DNA of 64,000 nt from Schistosoma haematobium (Eukaryota; Platyhelminthes; Trematoda; Strigeidida; Schistosomatidae). A model generated the notes under the pieces. The model was given only the letters and a program-made list of their open reading frames with translations, did no database searches and was not told the DNA's origin. Shown here piece by piece: positions 14,701 to 29,800 of the stretch. The translations under genes were made by a program, and so were the position numbers. The first letter of the stretch is position 1, and every line of letters starts with the position of its first letter. The stretch is from the NCBI RefSeq assembly GCF_000699445.3, contig NC_067197.1:5462152-5526151 (forward strand), given 5' to 3'.

Positions 14701-17700
14701 CGTATTATGGAGAAACAGAAGTAATCAATAGAAGTATTATCATTAAAACTGCCAACCTTTAATGTTAGTTTGATTAAATAATCTTCCTCTAGAACGATCA
14801 GTAAGATTAGATCTCGAAGCATTTGTACTACTAGAAGTGAGATTTGTTGAACAATCTACCCGTCCTGTACGTAACGATGGGTCAGGTTTATTAGTTATTC
14901 GCTTGTCTAATTTCGTCACAGTGACTTGAGGTTTCTTGTTCATGGTTGTACTGGACGACCTCCCAGATGTAGTAGTCGTTGTGGCGGTGACATTGCTGGT
15001 GGTGTTTGAAGTACGTATTGTAGAACCTTTAGCAGATAATGATGCACCACGAGAACGGATCTTTTGAATTTCATTCATATTTGTCTTGCTTTGTATTGTT
15101 GTAGTACTGGATTTCGAATTTGACATGGTAGTCACTGTATTCTACACAAATGTAGTCAGGTTGGAAAAAAACAGTAATGCAACACATAAGTAAATATATA
15201 GAGGCTAAAGTAAACTGATGTAAAGTTTTCAGGAAGAAACAAAAGGAAAACTGATGAAATGTGTCTAGCAGTGGAATCCAGGACATGAGTCTAATCCTAT
15301 GTGGGACTCGTCAGATGGATGTAACTGTGTCCCAGAGTTGACGTTCACTCAGGGACTCAAACCCAGTATCGTCCACTTCAGACACTGAAGTGTAATCCAT
15401 TGAAATAATGAATTCAAATAGCCACTAAATTATGCAGCGGGTATGAAATTTATTTTGATTTGTAATGATTTGGATCCGCGCAGGGTGCCAATATACCAAA
15501 GAGATTACAATGCTGTCACCAGGCTAAATGAAACCAAATTGTTATATGCTTGTTTTACGATAGGTAATTTAGAGTTACAGACAGAATGCCCTGGATCTAG
15601 GTTTCGTACTAGTTCAGAGTTATCATCACTAAGGGAATTTGGAGTCTTGTGGGAAATAATGGTTCCGGTAGGATTTAAACCTTCGCTATTTGGTGTTATA
15701 GTCAGAGAGACGTCAGTACTGGGGTATTCGGTCTAACTTCACTAAATTCTATAGACCAAGTTTCATCATGGTTACTTGATTAAAAGTTAATCTTTACTAC
15801 GGTGTGTTGGTTTGATGTTAGATGATTGGAAATACTCGATAGTACAAACAGTTTAGTACCATATCAGTAATGAAAATTTTGTCAAATCATCAATGATCTC
15901 ACTTGAGGTACCTTTTAAAAACAGGATGCAGTGGACAAGTGTTTCGTCCAGGTATGGGCTCCTCAATGGTCGCCTTTCACAACTCCTAAAGAGATGTTTA
16001 ACCCACGATCTTTAGGTCTCTCAGCAAACACTTGACGATCAGAACCATTGGATCAGAATCTTACTTCACTCCTGTTTTTCAAAGGTATACCATGTGAGAT
16101 CAATTAGTAGTAGGAAAAGACGTACAAATCAAACAGATCTCCACACAACCCCTTCAATTACGAATGAATATCTAAAACATTTCGTAAACTAAACAGTTTA
16201 GTGTTAGCACTACTAAATATTATTCCTAGTGTTTTTTTAATAATATTACAATTGCTCATTTAGTAAGTAAAAAGCAGTGTTACATAACCGACTAATTGTC
16301 AAAACAAATCACTTTGAAACTATTCGATTTATTTTGTTAATTATACGAACGGTAATCAATTTGATTACACGTAAGAGTTAAACTAACGATACAGGCTGAC
16401 CATTTTAATTTTATTTGTCAAAACAATACTTTCTAGACAAGAATAAAGCACACTTTGACAGTATAGTGATAGATTCAGACTGTGTTAATATGAATTATTT
16501 GTCGGGATACTTCGTTTCCGGTGTCCATGAATGAAGTAAACAAGTCCTATGTGTATGATAAAGAATGATCCAATCATGGTTCAATGTATAAAGGAGAATG
16601 ATGCATCTTTATGAATAATAAAAGCTAAATAAAATAACTTATTTGATCAAAATGACAATATTCATTTGGTAGAAACAACGTAGGATCTAGTATGGACATG
16701 TTTATCTGTTCAAGTTGTAGCAATTTATATTACTAATACAGTGTGAGGTAAGTTGACAAAGTGAAAACTAACGGCGCTGAAATAATAGTAATATCAATAG
16801 TATTGTTAAATTACACATAAAAGACTCTGGGCTTAGATTTCGCGCTCGTTGATAGTTTTTAGAAGTGTGTATCTTCATTTTCAATGGAAATAATGGCCAC
16901 TATGGGATTTAAATCCGTATAATCGAGTGTCATAGAGACGTTAACAGTGGGCAATTTTGGCTAGGACCAATCTCCTTTAGAACTGAAATACACTGATTAG
17001 TCACTGAATCATTACCAATATCCTTTGTGTTTAGTCCTTTGTGCTGATCGAATTCGTTTAATCAAGTTGTAATATGGTCACTAGTTTACGTTACTCGATA
17101 TAGAATGTTTCAATGTTAGATGGTTGGTTGATCGCTGAAGTTCAATCAGTATTAAGGGCTAGACAAAAACTGTATCGGTCACTAATATCCACGGACCAAT
17201 TAGTAAAGATCTGCAAATCATTTTTCCGATCTACAATACATCAATCAATAAATCAAAAAATGAGACGAAGGTTCTAAACACATCGCTGATAAGTAAAAAC
17301 AGGAATCATCCAGTGATGTATCAAGTAGAAATATCAGATAATTATACATTTAATTTTCGACTATTAATATTTAAACACTAGTAGTGAACTACCACCATAG
17401 TGCAATTTATGCATCCAAAATACTCATTTGGAATGAGGCCAAATTATACAGTATTACTACAAATACACATTATAAATACATTCAAAAACTGAACTTTATT
17501 GTAATAATCACAAAAATAATGTTAATGATCTTGTAATAAGTTAGAAAGTATTATATGTATGACGATGATGATGAAAGAAAACAACCATTCATTAGGTCAC
17601 ATACAACATCTTTTCACATCAATTACAAAGTATGATCATGTAGCAAATTAAACAGTAGTGCCCTGTTAGATTTGTATGAACAACAAGTAATTGAATTATA

Positions 17701-17765
17701 AACTTCTAATGATTGACATCTTTTTTAATCGGCGATTAACTAACCAATTAAGCTACTGCTAATCG

Positions 17766-17808
<43 letters not shown>

Positions 17809-20800
17809 TAATAATAATAGTGATAGCAATAATCACTGACTACATCTTTTTATTAACATATAAACAAATGTTTCCCACATTCTCACTGGATCATTCATTA
17901 AGTTTCACATTAAATACTAAACTTATTTATTAAGTAATGATTAAGTACAATTAGCTAATCATTATTTTCGACTGAACGAACATGTGCATACATGCACATG
18001 AAGACACAGAGACACACACAATGTACAGATGCACATATCTGTTTTAGTTCTCAGTATTTTGTACAATCCTGGTAATTGATAGTCTAAAATTAATTGCACT
18101 TACATAATACACAGAATTGTGATTTTATAAGTAGTAAATATATAACACCATTTTGATTTGTGTACACATATGTGACTGAAAATAGGAAATAATTTAGAAA
18201 ATTTTATTCTTATCAGTCCTGTCGTTTATCCCACTGAAACGTAACTCATCCAACTAAATAGACTTTTATGTAGTCAATCTGAGCCAAATGTTTAGTTTGA
18301 AGGCTAATGATACTACCCAACTGTCTAAAACGAAGTACAGTTTGAACAGGTAACTTAAAATTTATATGAAATAAATGGAATGCGGCTAGTAATGGAATCC
18401 AGGATGTATGTTTAGTCCCATTTGGGACTCATCAGCAGAACGTATATGCATCCCAGAGTGGATGTTCACTCCAGGACTCAAACCGAATAACGTTCGCTTC
18501 AAACATCATCGCCTCATCAACTTAGCTACTGGATTTAAACAATGATTCATCTGTGCAACAAGCATGAATTTTAATTTAATTTGTTATGATTTGGATCATC
18601 CTGTTGTTGATATTTTGAGTGAACTTAAAGGTAACTCAACAGTTAAAAATCAATTGATGTTATTGCTAAGCAATTTGTTCAACAGAAACTTGGAGAACTA
18701 ATACAACCATCATCAAGAAGGTACAAGTATTTATAGATAGGTGTCTATGCAAGATACTCAACATCCATTGGTCGGATACCATCGGCAACAACCTTTTGTG
18801 GGAGAGAACAAACCAGCTTCCAGCTCATGAGGAAAATAGCAAAAGACCATGGAAATGGATAGGACATACATTACGCAAATTACCAAACTACATCATGAGG
18901 CAAGCCCTAACTCGGAATCCTGAAGGGAAGTGGAAAAGAGGAAGGCCAAAGAACATATTACGTCGGGAAATAGAAGCAGATATGAAAAAGATGAATAACA
19001 ACTGGAAAGGATTGCCCAGGACAGGGTTGGATGGCGAGTGCTGTCGGGCGGTCTATGTTCCTCCACGAGGAGTAACAGGTGTAAGTAAGTAATTTGTTTA
19101 ACAATATTAATTATCAATTATTGATCAGCTAAGACCTTACATATCATTGAAAACGCAGAATAAAAAGATGTTATGTATATATTCATGATAGAAAAATTTC
19201 TTTGAGTAACTGACCTGAATTACGATCAAAACACCCTTCCTTTTAAGGAGTGTGTCCAAAATTTAGATGATCGTAAAGCTCATGAGGAATGGCGCGATTA
19301 CATAACCGACCATAATGTCGATGTTCGTTATCAAGAGTATTTTTATCAATCAATGTTTAACTATAGTACACATATTTCATACAATAGACTTACAATATAG
19401 TTTTAGAAGTGTCCTATAAAAACTCAATTTATTATGATTCTAGAATTAAGAAAGTGTTTTAAAGACAAAAAAGAATCCCGCCATGAACTTCCTTTCATAG
19501 AAATTATTTTTACTTTCATTCAAAATAGGATGTCAAAACCTATTATTAATTAACTTTCATTGCTGATTTTTTAAGTTGTGGATTATTGTAATTGATTTCG
19601 GGTGAGACAATAATTTATGGAAGAAATTTGAGCGACGCTAAGTAACCTTGAGAGAGTCCACTTAATAACCAGGACCAAACGAGGATTATAAACTAGTGTG
19701 AGGAATTAGAATTATGATTTAAAATTGATGGTTAGGGTTAAGAATTATATTTAGGGTTTTCATCACAAACTGACATCAGCTATAATGCCAAAACTTTATT
19801 TAGCCAAATAGATGAGTGAATTTCGTGCCGAAATCCAAGACCTGTTATCTTATACCTGATTGGTTCGTCCATAAATTAAAGTCTTACCACTTTAAATGAA
19901 TTTTTACCGGTACATGTATAATTCTCATGAACGATTCGTAATAAATAATTATTAAAAGAAAATATTGTAAATAAACTTATTCCTGATTTGTAAGTGGTAC
20001 TTTTTTATGGATCAAATTCAGAGTAATAAGTCTACAATTTAAACTAATCATCGAAAAAAACCCTTCATCAAAACAGTAATTGTCTAATCATTAGTAACTT
20101 ACGTGGAGGTGAATTTTTGAAGTCATAGATGTAACTAGTAAAATATGGGGTTCAGTGATGCAGGGTGTGAAATATTCGTTCTTAGTAGGATTGAATGACT
20201 GCTGCATCATATCACAAAATATGTACTATAGGATGACAACTAAGCAGTTTCATAATTCATCTGTTACCACGAAACCTAAAGGTCCTGGGTTCGAGCTACG
20301 GTGAAATTTTCAGTGAACACTCCAAATAAATTCCAAACTACGATGAAACAGCTGTCTAAATACACCTTAGGTCTTAACGATAATTTGTTCTAAATACTGA
20401 TAAAAGATTAGACTCTCTAAAAATCTTTATTGAACTTATTTAATTACTTTAGAGACTGGTTAATAAACTTTTTTTGTTTATTAGCAGAACACTGAGGGTT
20501 CCTCTTTGCTTAAATCTTGAGTTTCGTATAAAAATAGATAAATAAATGAATAATTTAACATACACGTCTGGTAGATGAATGAAAAGAAACCCGATATAGT
20601 TACCAACTGTTTGTGTGTAGTTCCGATTGTCATACAATCACAATTTTAGAAGAAAAAACTTGACAGTCCAATAGTCAGTGAAGTAATATGAATAACATAA
20701 AATCTATTTACTTAAACGATAAAATAAGATAGACTGTATAGTCTAAACAATTAGATATCTGTCCAACTACATTTCTTATCACAGACTGTTAACAATTAAA

Positions 20801-23800
20801 AGGATTAATGAAAAACAAGGAGAATTGAATAAACGTTGAGAATATACTTTGCAAAAAAAATAGTATGAAAAGGTAGGTTTAGAGAAGTTTTGGAGCTCAA
20901 GACCTAGCGTAATGATAAGGGTGAATCCATCTGCATCATTGTGATTGATTTTAAACCATATCACCTAACCTATCAAAATACTGACTGAGGTTACTTCGAC
21001 CAAGTCTATGAACAGAGCTACAATCATCAACTTCATGAACTGATCTCGTTTTTTTTGCTTGCTCGCTATTAGTTTTATTCCAACGTATTCTTACACAAGC
21101 GCTAACATAACTTGTCGAGGAAGGCGGCAGTTATGCGTACGCAACACAGTGTAGTAAAAAAGGTCATAAGGATAAAGATATCAACAAAGATCATATGATA
21201 CAACAACAACAATAAAAACACAATACGGATTAACAAATAACAGATAAAACATAAAGTTTGTATGAAAGAATTAAAGTTGTACGGTCGATATTATTAACAG
21301 TCTATATTTCACATATGTGTACATATAACCATGCATTAACACTACCTGTAATTAAATCGAAGCAGAACAAGCGTATAATGAAACAATTGAATTTTATAAT
21401 GTGTTAACAATTAATAATTTACAGGTATCAATTAGTTCATTTATATAATCAACTTTCTACAAATATATACATATACTAATGCAAACAATTTTACTGATTA
21501 TTTTCATACGCTGAGAAAAAATATGTTTTAAGTGAAGTTTGTAACAATAATTACAATATAGGCAAAGATAGATGGTGGCTAGCAGTGGAATCCAGAACGT
21601 AAGTTTCATCCTATTTGGGACTCGTCAGTTGGATGTACCTGCATCACAGAGTTGATGTTTACTCCGGGATTCGAAACCCGTGCTGAATTCCACTGCTAGC
21701 TACCATCCATCTCTGCTTATAATACTTGTGACTGAAGACAATATCGAGGACAGCTCGCACAGGATGTATATGTGCCAATAAGAAACTGATAGATTGCAAT
21801 CCTAAACATCAATCGGAAGATTTAAACAAATACAAAAAAAGATTATAATATTTATAATGCTTTATTCAAAATTAAGTGCCTATCGTGATGACCCAATAGA
21901 ACTATATTAGTTGAAATACTTGTTTTTTAGATCTTACCATGAAAAGTAGATCGGTTGAAAAACAGAAAGAATAGAAGTAGAGACTTAAGGTCCAAGGCCA
22001 AAGTCGTACTGCTAACTGTACAGAGGTCTAACAGCAGTAAGGTGTTTCCCATAGATTATTAGCATCTTCAGTAATGATACCTTCCGACAATGCGAGGAAG
22101 GGGATAGAAAACGTTGAATGGCACACCTCATCATGCTTCACAGATTTCTATCACCGTCTGTAAGGCTTTTAAGGTACTGAGATGACACATTAAAATTTTC
22201 TCCCAAAAGGGTGGTTTGATTGCCTTCATGTACTTTTCCCTTCGGTCTGCACAGACAAGCCTCACAAGTTGCTTTGACTATTAACAATTCAGCTGACTTC
22301 TCAGGCACCTCAAAAAAGTGCCTTTCTGCGATGTGGACAACTGGGACATGACAACTAGTCAAATACTTCTTAACTTATTTGAAATTAGAAACAAATAAAG
22401 TAGAAGAACGACAGACAAAACAGTAAATTTAGATTGCAGAATTGTTTATATTTCCTACTGATATAACATATGTACACTACATCGAGAGTACTAAGTACTA
22501 GGTAAAGGTGGTAAATAAGATTTTAAAACCTCGAACTACCTATCTTGGTGCATTGTAGTATGTAAGATAGCCTGGTGTTCCATCAAGTCGATGATTGCTG
22601 ACCAAGGTCATACAACTCACCAAGTGCAAGTTTATGTACTCAGCTTTGAATGACAGAGTTTATATGGAGTATTAGTGATGCTAATAGGAAGGATGGTTCG
22701 GACCTACAAACTGGTGGTATTACATCTGCTAACGGAGGAAGTGGTTCGCATTAAGATAGATGTCATCATGAGGTGACACCTACTAAGGATTTACGGATAA
22801 TATATATAAATAACTTGAACGATAGTATTCAAATTGACTAAAGTATAAAATACTTTTCATAATTTCTAGATGTTTTTTACAACTCGCTAATCAATAGCAT
22901 TCAGTTAGCAGAAATCACTATTTATAAGTAGCTTATGTGAATATTTTCACACAATGAGATTCATAACTTGAGAAAAAACAGCCAGAATTCATTAGAGAAT
23001 TAATTAAAAATTAAAAACTCACATTTCTGATAAAGTAAGCTTATATATAACTATGAAGCGGTAACTAGATCAATAAAACAAGATACATATCGATTGTGGA
23101 AAGAAAACGGAAACACAATATAAATCGATCTAATCCATTACATGTTTCATCAGTAAATTGATGAAATATCAACAATGGTAGAATGCAAAACTGTAGAAAT
23201 ATTAGTACTAACAATGATGAAATAGTAGAATGAACAAATGGCAGCAACATCAAATCACCACAATGAACTGAATGAAGCTTGACGTATTTCAAATACTCCA
23301 AACGTTTTTTTTAAATTACAACCTAATTAATATATATGCAGCGTATGCTGCTTATACTGACAGATATAAGTGGTATGTAGCAGTAGTTGCTTTTACCCAC
23401 CTATTCTGGGTGAGTCAAAAAGAAACCTAAAAAATGAATGTGATATCATGATCCTCTTACTTTATTTACTATTCCGGATGTAGACTGTTTTCTAACTTCT
23501 AATTGTTTCTCCTTTTTCCTCCTTTCCCTTTCATCTAAACCTTGACGAAGCTTCAGAGGAACACATTGGCTAAGACTACCAGATATTGAGGCAGGTCTTT
23601 CTAAACGAGGTTTCGAAGAACTAAAATCTATAACAAATGCTTCAGCAGGAGGTCGAGTAGAATTTTCCTTGGATGTTAAATTAATATCCATTTTCATACC
23701 TGTAAACAAATGAAAACAAAAGAGATAAACAAGAAATTAAGGCCTAATATTAACTTTATGCTAAAACTAAATAAAAGCTTACAAAGTATTGTCGTCTATT

Positions 23801-26800
23801 TCTGTGTAGATAAAAACTCAGTTTATTAACAATACAAGTATCTGAAACAAAAAAAGTGATGCAGTGAGGCAATGAGAAATGAGCAGCTGGTAAGTGCATT
23901 TGATTGGCTAAGAAATGGCTTTCATTTTCAAGAGGTGAGACACAGGCCACTAATAATTTTAGTTTCCTAAAGGAAATCCTTTCTCACATTTTACCTTTTT
24001 TCTCGAATAGCCCTGTTCATGTGTAGAAGGCGTGTCTCAGAATGGATTCTTCGACAGCACGTGTCACGAAAGGAGACGTTAAAGTATTTAGCATTCACTA
24101 GAATTTCTACCAGAAACATCTAGAAAGTGAAAAGTCACATGTCGAGTTTCTGATTGGATGATTATCTATATTGCTACTAGGTTGCAGTAGCGTTCTAGAA
24201 TTTTCCGGAAACCCAAAACCATCTAAAATACTATAAAAACCCTAGATTTTCTGTACAGAAATGAACCTTTGGAGTAAGGCGTTTCTTTTATATTTCATGC
24301 CTTTTCTCTCGTGTTCGAGTTGTTGTGTAGATTTAGCCTGGTGGTTACTAAAAGAGCTTAGGAACTGAATCGAGCGTTCAATCAGAAAACTTATCAGTAA
24401 GTATATGTAACTCATGGAATAAATCAAGAACGGAGAAATGTGAGTTCAATGAAGCTAGAAAATAATATTTACTGGATTTTAACTTTGTATCAGAACGATA
24501 TCTTGAACACTATGTAATCTAATAATCATTGACTTTATCAAAATGTGTTATCATTAGTGTGTAATGGATGATTTTTTTGCTCTAATGATATACAGCCTAA
24601 TGTTACTTAGTAATATTCAAGATGTTCTCTCAATTTTTTGAAAAAAAATTCTGTAACCGCCCAACTGACTATAAAGTGTTACTGCAGTGTGATAAAATAA
24701 TCAATCAAAATTTCGAAAGAACAATAATTTAGTTATTTCAAGAATAGAATACAATGTGTAGGTGTTCCTTCACTCCTTATATTTTGATTACAATTGGTAA
24801 ACAATCTATTTTGTGTGATTACTAACCAAAACTGTCTCATTGCGAAAAAAAGCTGAAACTAATGTTGTGTTTTTGGTTTGAATTATTTTTTCTAGTTAGC
24901 TTTTTTTTAGAGAACAAGGAGGATCAGATGCAGACGTTAAGGCGAGGATTAACAAAACAAGGATAGCATTCCTACAATTGAAGAATATATGGAAATCAAA
25001 ACAACTGTCTGTCAACCAATATCAAAGTGGGAATCTTCATTACGAACGTCAAGACAGTTAATTCTTTTGTACAGAGCTGAAACTTGGAGAACCACCACAA
25101 CCATCATCAAGATGGTGCAAATATTTAGAAATAGTTGTCCACGCAAGATACTGAACAGCTATTGGAAGGATACCATCAGAAACAGTCTACTATAAGGGAG
25201 AACAAACCAGCTTCCAGATGAAGAGGAAAGTAGGAAAAAACCATGGAAATGGATAGGACATACATTACGCAAATTACCAAACTGCATCGCAAGGTAAGCT
25301 CTAACTTTGAATCCTGAAGGGAAGTGGAAAAGAGGAAGACCAAAGAACATATTACGCCGAGAAATAGAAGCAGATATGAAGAGGATGAATAACAACTAAA
25401 AAGAGCTAAAAAGGATTGCCCAGAACAGGGTTGAATGGAGAGTGCTGGTGGTTGGCCTATGCTCCTCTACGAGGAGTAACAGGTGCAAGTAAGTAAGTAA
25501 GTAAGTAATGATGTTCTTTTTTCGCACTTTGTTTAGTGAGTCAAATAGAGCTAAATAAAAATTAGTTTCAACCAGTTAGTACTCAATGAAAAATATCCAG
25601 AGAAATTACTTCATGAGTTTCTTCAAAGGATTATAAAAAAGGATTTTGTTTAGTAAGTCATAAAAAGTGATTTTATAAGAAAAATGTTACATTACCTTAG
25701 AATTTAACTAGTATCAAAAGAAAAAAACATCCCAGTTATGGAGTTATTACGATCATTTAAAAAGGCTGGGCGAATAATTCCCAAGGTCATGTCTAATATG
25801 ATTGTTTATGCATGTCAAAGTGTTATATTTATGCTGTTAGAGAGTAGTGACAAGTATATTTCTTAATGTTGACTTGTCCTCTTGAATTATGAGGGATTAA
25901 TAACAAGAGTCGTTCATTTGAATTACTTAGCCATTGTTCCGTATATGATAGTAAATTTACAACAACAACAAAAAACAGTAAAATAATTGTAAAATATCTG
26001 TGTTTATAAGTTTGAATAAAATCAACTTTTGTATTGTTTATTTCTCAACTGCGAAAATATTCCAATGGATTTTCATATGTTACATTCCTAACTAACTAAT
26101 TATTGACCGTGTTATTCATTCATAAGCTTTGATAAAGGGATTAAAACTTAAACAATACGAAAACAGTAAAACACAAAGGGAGTAATTGTATTGATTGATT
26201 TTTCTCTCATTTCTAAACCATCTTTTAGCTGAACAAAATGCGACAAAACAAAAAATTCATGCATGAAAGACTCAAGACAAATACGCAATAAACACTAACA
26301 AAAATATTACACAATGGAGAATATTTTGTGGATAGAAGTGGCAGAAAACTTCTTCACAGTTGATGATAAATGCAGTAAAGACTTGACTGTTTACCACTAG
26401 AATGGAATGCATCAAAATACTTTAAATTTTATGTGGAGAATTTCTTAGTGATTAAATGTATAAGATACTTTTAATGAGTCAATTAGAATGTATTTAATTT
26501 GACTAGCATATGAACGTCTCTGTGAGATTTCGATATGATTCTGTAGTTCAAAACCTATTAGATGAGCGCAAACCTAATTTCTTCCCTTTACTATTGTATT
26601 GATAGCCGAAATTAAAACTCTTCAAATCAATTCAATCCTTTAATACGCTGATATGAGCAGGTCTATCGTAAGCTGTAATCAGGCCCAAATTGGAACGAAC
26701 CAGTACTAGTGGACGAATTAAGTAGATGCTAGAAGATTCTTGTGTAAATTCCATCTAAGTTCGAGTGTTTAGTAATATTTTTGATTGCAATCATGAACCG

Positions 26801-29800
26801 ATTGATGTTAGATCACCATTGAAAACCTGGAAGCACTGGAAGGCCGTTTCGCCTTATTGTGAGACTCCTTAGAAGTGCGCATCTACAGTGCCGCTCGCGG
26901 GATTCGAACCCAGGCCTTCCATCTCGCACCTGATTCAAAACTATTGGCACACACACCACTCTATCTGTCGCTCTCAACTCTTCTTTTGATTTGATGAGAG
27001 CTGAGTGAAGCACCATGTTTAGGGAATACCAGGCACCAGAAGTACATAAAAGTCGATAGTTCCAGATTATAATAGAATCAAGAGTTGTGAAAAATTTTTC
27101 TCAGTCAGCATACCATGCACGAAAACCAAAATAATTATCATTAAACAAATAATATTTGAGTCTAAGAAAATTACTGATTTCAACCGCTAAGTGAATAGAC
27201 AGTAATTCTATCGTTTTTTTTTCGCACTAAACAGTGATTTAACCTTGGTGTTTTCAAACTTCTACATTCATAACTTTCAATAAATTAATTCTTGTTGTTA
27301 CTAAGATCGTCATTTATTTAACCTTCTAAAGCTTTACGATGTTTGTTAAAAACTCAAGCTCATGGGATATTAGTGGTAGCTTTTAGGTGCATTAAAAATC
27401 AGTTTTTCCTGTCAAGACCATCTTTGAGGCTTTACAGATGTATGAATGTCATTAGACTGAATGTTTATATATAAACTTAAGAGAATGGAGAAACGTGATA
27501 TCTTATTGCTTATTTCTAGTTAACATAACCGCTGAATATAATGCAGGTCAGAATAAGTTTTATTGAATAAAAGTATCAAGGAATCTGTTATAGGTCCTAA
27601 CTTTATTGTGCATAACAAGAAGCTGAACTCAAAGAGCACAGTATTCAGAAAGTACATTCTGAACTTGAACTATACAGAAGAATAACTTTAATCATTTCAT
27701 TTTCGTCACCAGATTCAGAAATGAAGAAAACATTACCTGAATAATGAACTCATACCAATCAGTCAGTCAGCTACAACGTAGGACCAGGCACATATATGCA
27801 TCGGTCCAGGTTGCCATACCGCATCAGCACAGCAAGATGAACACCGGATTCATAGCAGTGGTTATGTCAAACGTGGTAATATATAAGAGAAAGATTGCAT
27901 ATAGAGATATAATACAAGAAGAAAGAATTGGTTCGTAGAAAGAAAGATATGAAGCGATTTTAACCTCTTAGTTTAAGGGAAGACAGAGAGTGTATACACC
28001 GACGCCATTGTGATCGATTCTGAGCCATGTCACCAAGAGTCTCCAACCATTGGTTACGAAAGTCACGCGGACCCCAACCAAGTAGTCTGCATCTACCAAC
28101 ATGGCTCAGACTAGAGGTTAGTGTCTTCAAGCACTGATACCACGTTTTGGTTTGGCCGCCCCTAACTTTCTTCCAACCATCTCCAACATCGGTTAGCATT
28201 GCACGTCGTGGTAATCGGTGTTCAGGCATACGTAACACGTGGCCCAACCATCTCAGTCGATGAAGATTAACAAACTCATCAACTGATTTACCATCATTCC
28301 CTAATACCCTGCGTCTAACCTCACTATTACTCATACCAACATCTCAATGAATACGAGTCGGTCAAAGTGCCTACTTGAATCTTGGTCATATTTTAGCTTG
28401 AGCACATATATATTCGATAAATTCTAATGCATCTCTAAAATTTCGTTCAAACTGGATAAAGTGAGAAATAAAAGATTCTATGAAGAGCACTGGAATTAAA
28501 CTACAATAACTTCAAGCAGTAATAGGTGGCACGAATGGGAGAATCAAAAATAATAAGTCGTCAGTAAATAATAACTTACTCAAAATAGATTAAAATAACA
28601 AGAATGTATTTGTTTGTCGCAGTCATTTAAAACAACTTATTCATCTAGAAACATCATTTGTGTTGATATATCTTCTTCTAATGACTAAGCCTAGAATGAC
28701 AACTTATCAGCCAAACAAATCAGCATAGAAATCAGGGCACCCCCAAAAAAGGATCTACCTGATCTATACAACCAGCTTTTATCATTTTATTATTTTTTTC
28801 ATTGTCTGTCGATGTTTTGCACCAGTGTTGAAAAGTTTCACAATTTGCACTATAGTGTTACTATCCGAAACCTTGCATTATTGAATCCGATCAATCTAAA
28901 CATTTTGTCTAAGATTTCGAACAGAGATTTCTTGTTACTATCAGAAGTCCCCGACCAAAAAGAAACCTTCACACCTAAACAACAGTTGAGTTTAATTGCC
29001 TCTGCAGATTAAATTGTTGACATGTTTCAACCTTCATCAATGTAACTCAATGGTTAACTTCTAGTATTCCTGTTCTGATAAACTAAGGGTCTTCACACCA
29101 ACCACTATAGCAAAGTTACGAGAAAAGCTAATGATTGATTTCATTGTTTGGCAAGGTCTGTGCGTGGCCTAGATGGATTGTTAAAGATAGTGACAGACAA
29201 TGATGAATGAAGATATGAATAAGAGCCGTTCATATAGATAAAGTTTAAATTATCAATACATTTTAGTAAACTTTAGAAAATCTCCTAGAAAAAAAACCGA
29301 AAATTCAAATTAATTAGACCTTAGATTCACTTGGTGTTGTTTTGCCTGCATCTTCCCATTGTTATTTAGGACTGCAATTGATCAGTCTCATTTTGGCATA
29401 TATGCATCTTGTGCGAATTGCCTCGATATAGCCATAAGTCACAAACTTTTTAAGTAAAGAGTGAACATCAACTCTGCGATGTATGTACATCCAGTTGACG
29501 AGCCCCAAATAGGACGAAACGCGCGTCCTGGATTCCACTGCTAGCCACTATCCATTTTTGTCTAATTAGGTCTTGTTTATATAAACCCACTTATAGAATA
29601 GAAGTAATTATTTAACGGTAAAAACGATGAGTGTTTTTTTAAACATTTACACGGGTAATTGATCATTACCGACAGTATATACAATATTTCTTAATAACAT
29701 ACTTTGTACAGATCAAAAAACAATAGTAACAATCATGTGTGCTTGTGTGATATTTCTTTACAGTCGCCGGTTTAAAAACAAATCAGATAATGTATCACGT

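Larger units (their letters stand above)
15135..23460 (-). other. CEP170-like gap region with a predicted missing exon
   Basis: Contains SINEs, an RTE-like fragment and an (AAT)n run. Phase analysis requires an exon here that starts in phase 0 and ends in phase 1, but I could not identify it. A 74-codon minus ORF at 22138-22362 is protein-like in composition but has no convincing splice sites in the needed phase. Confidence 0.5.

Noticed and set aside
22138..22362. 74-codon minus ORF ([20 protein letters not shown]) as the missing CEP170-like exon
   Set aside because: Composition is not like the neighbouring Ser/Thr-rich exons and no acceptor/donor pair in the needed phase was seen.
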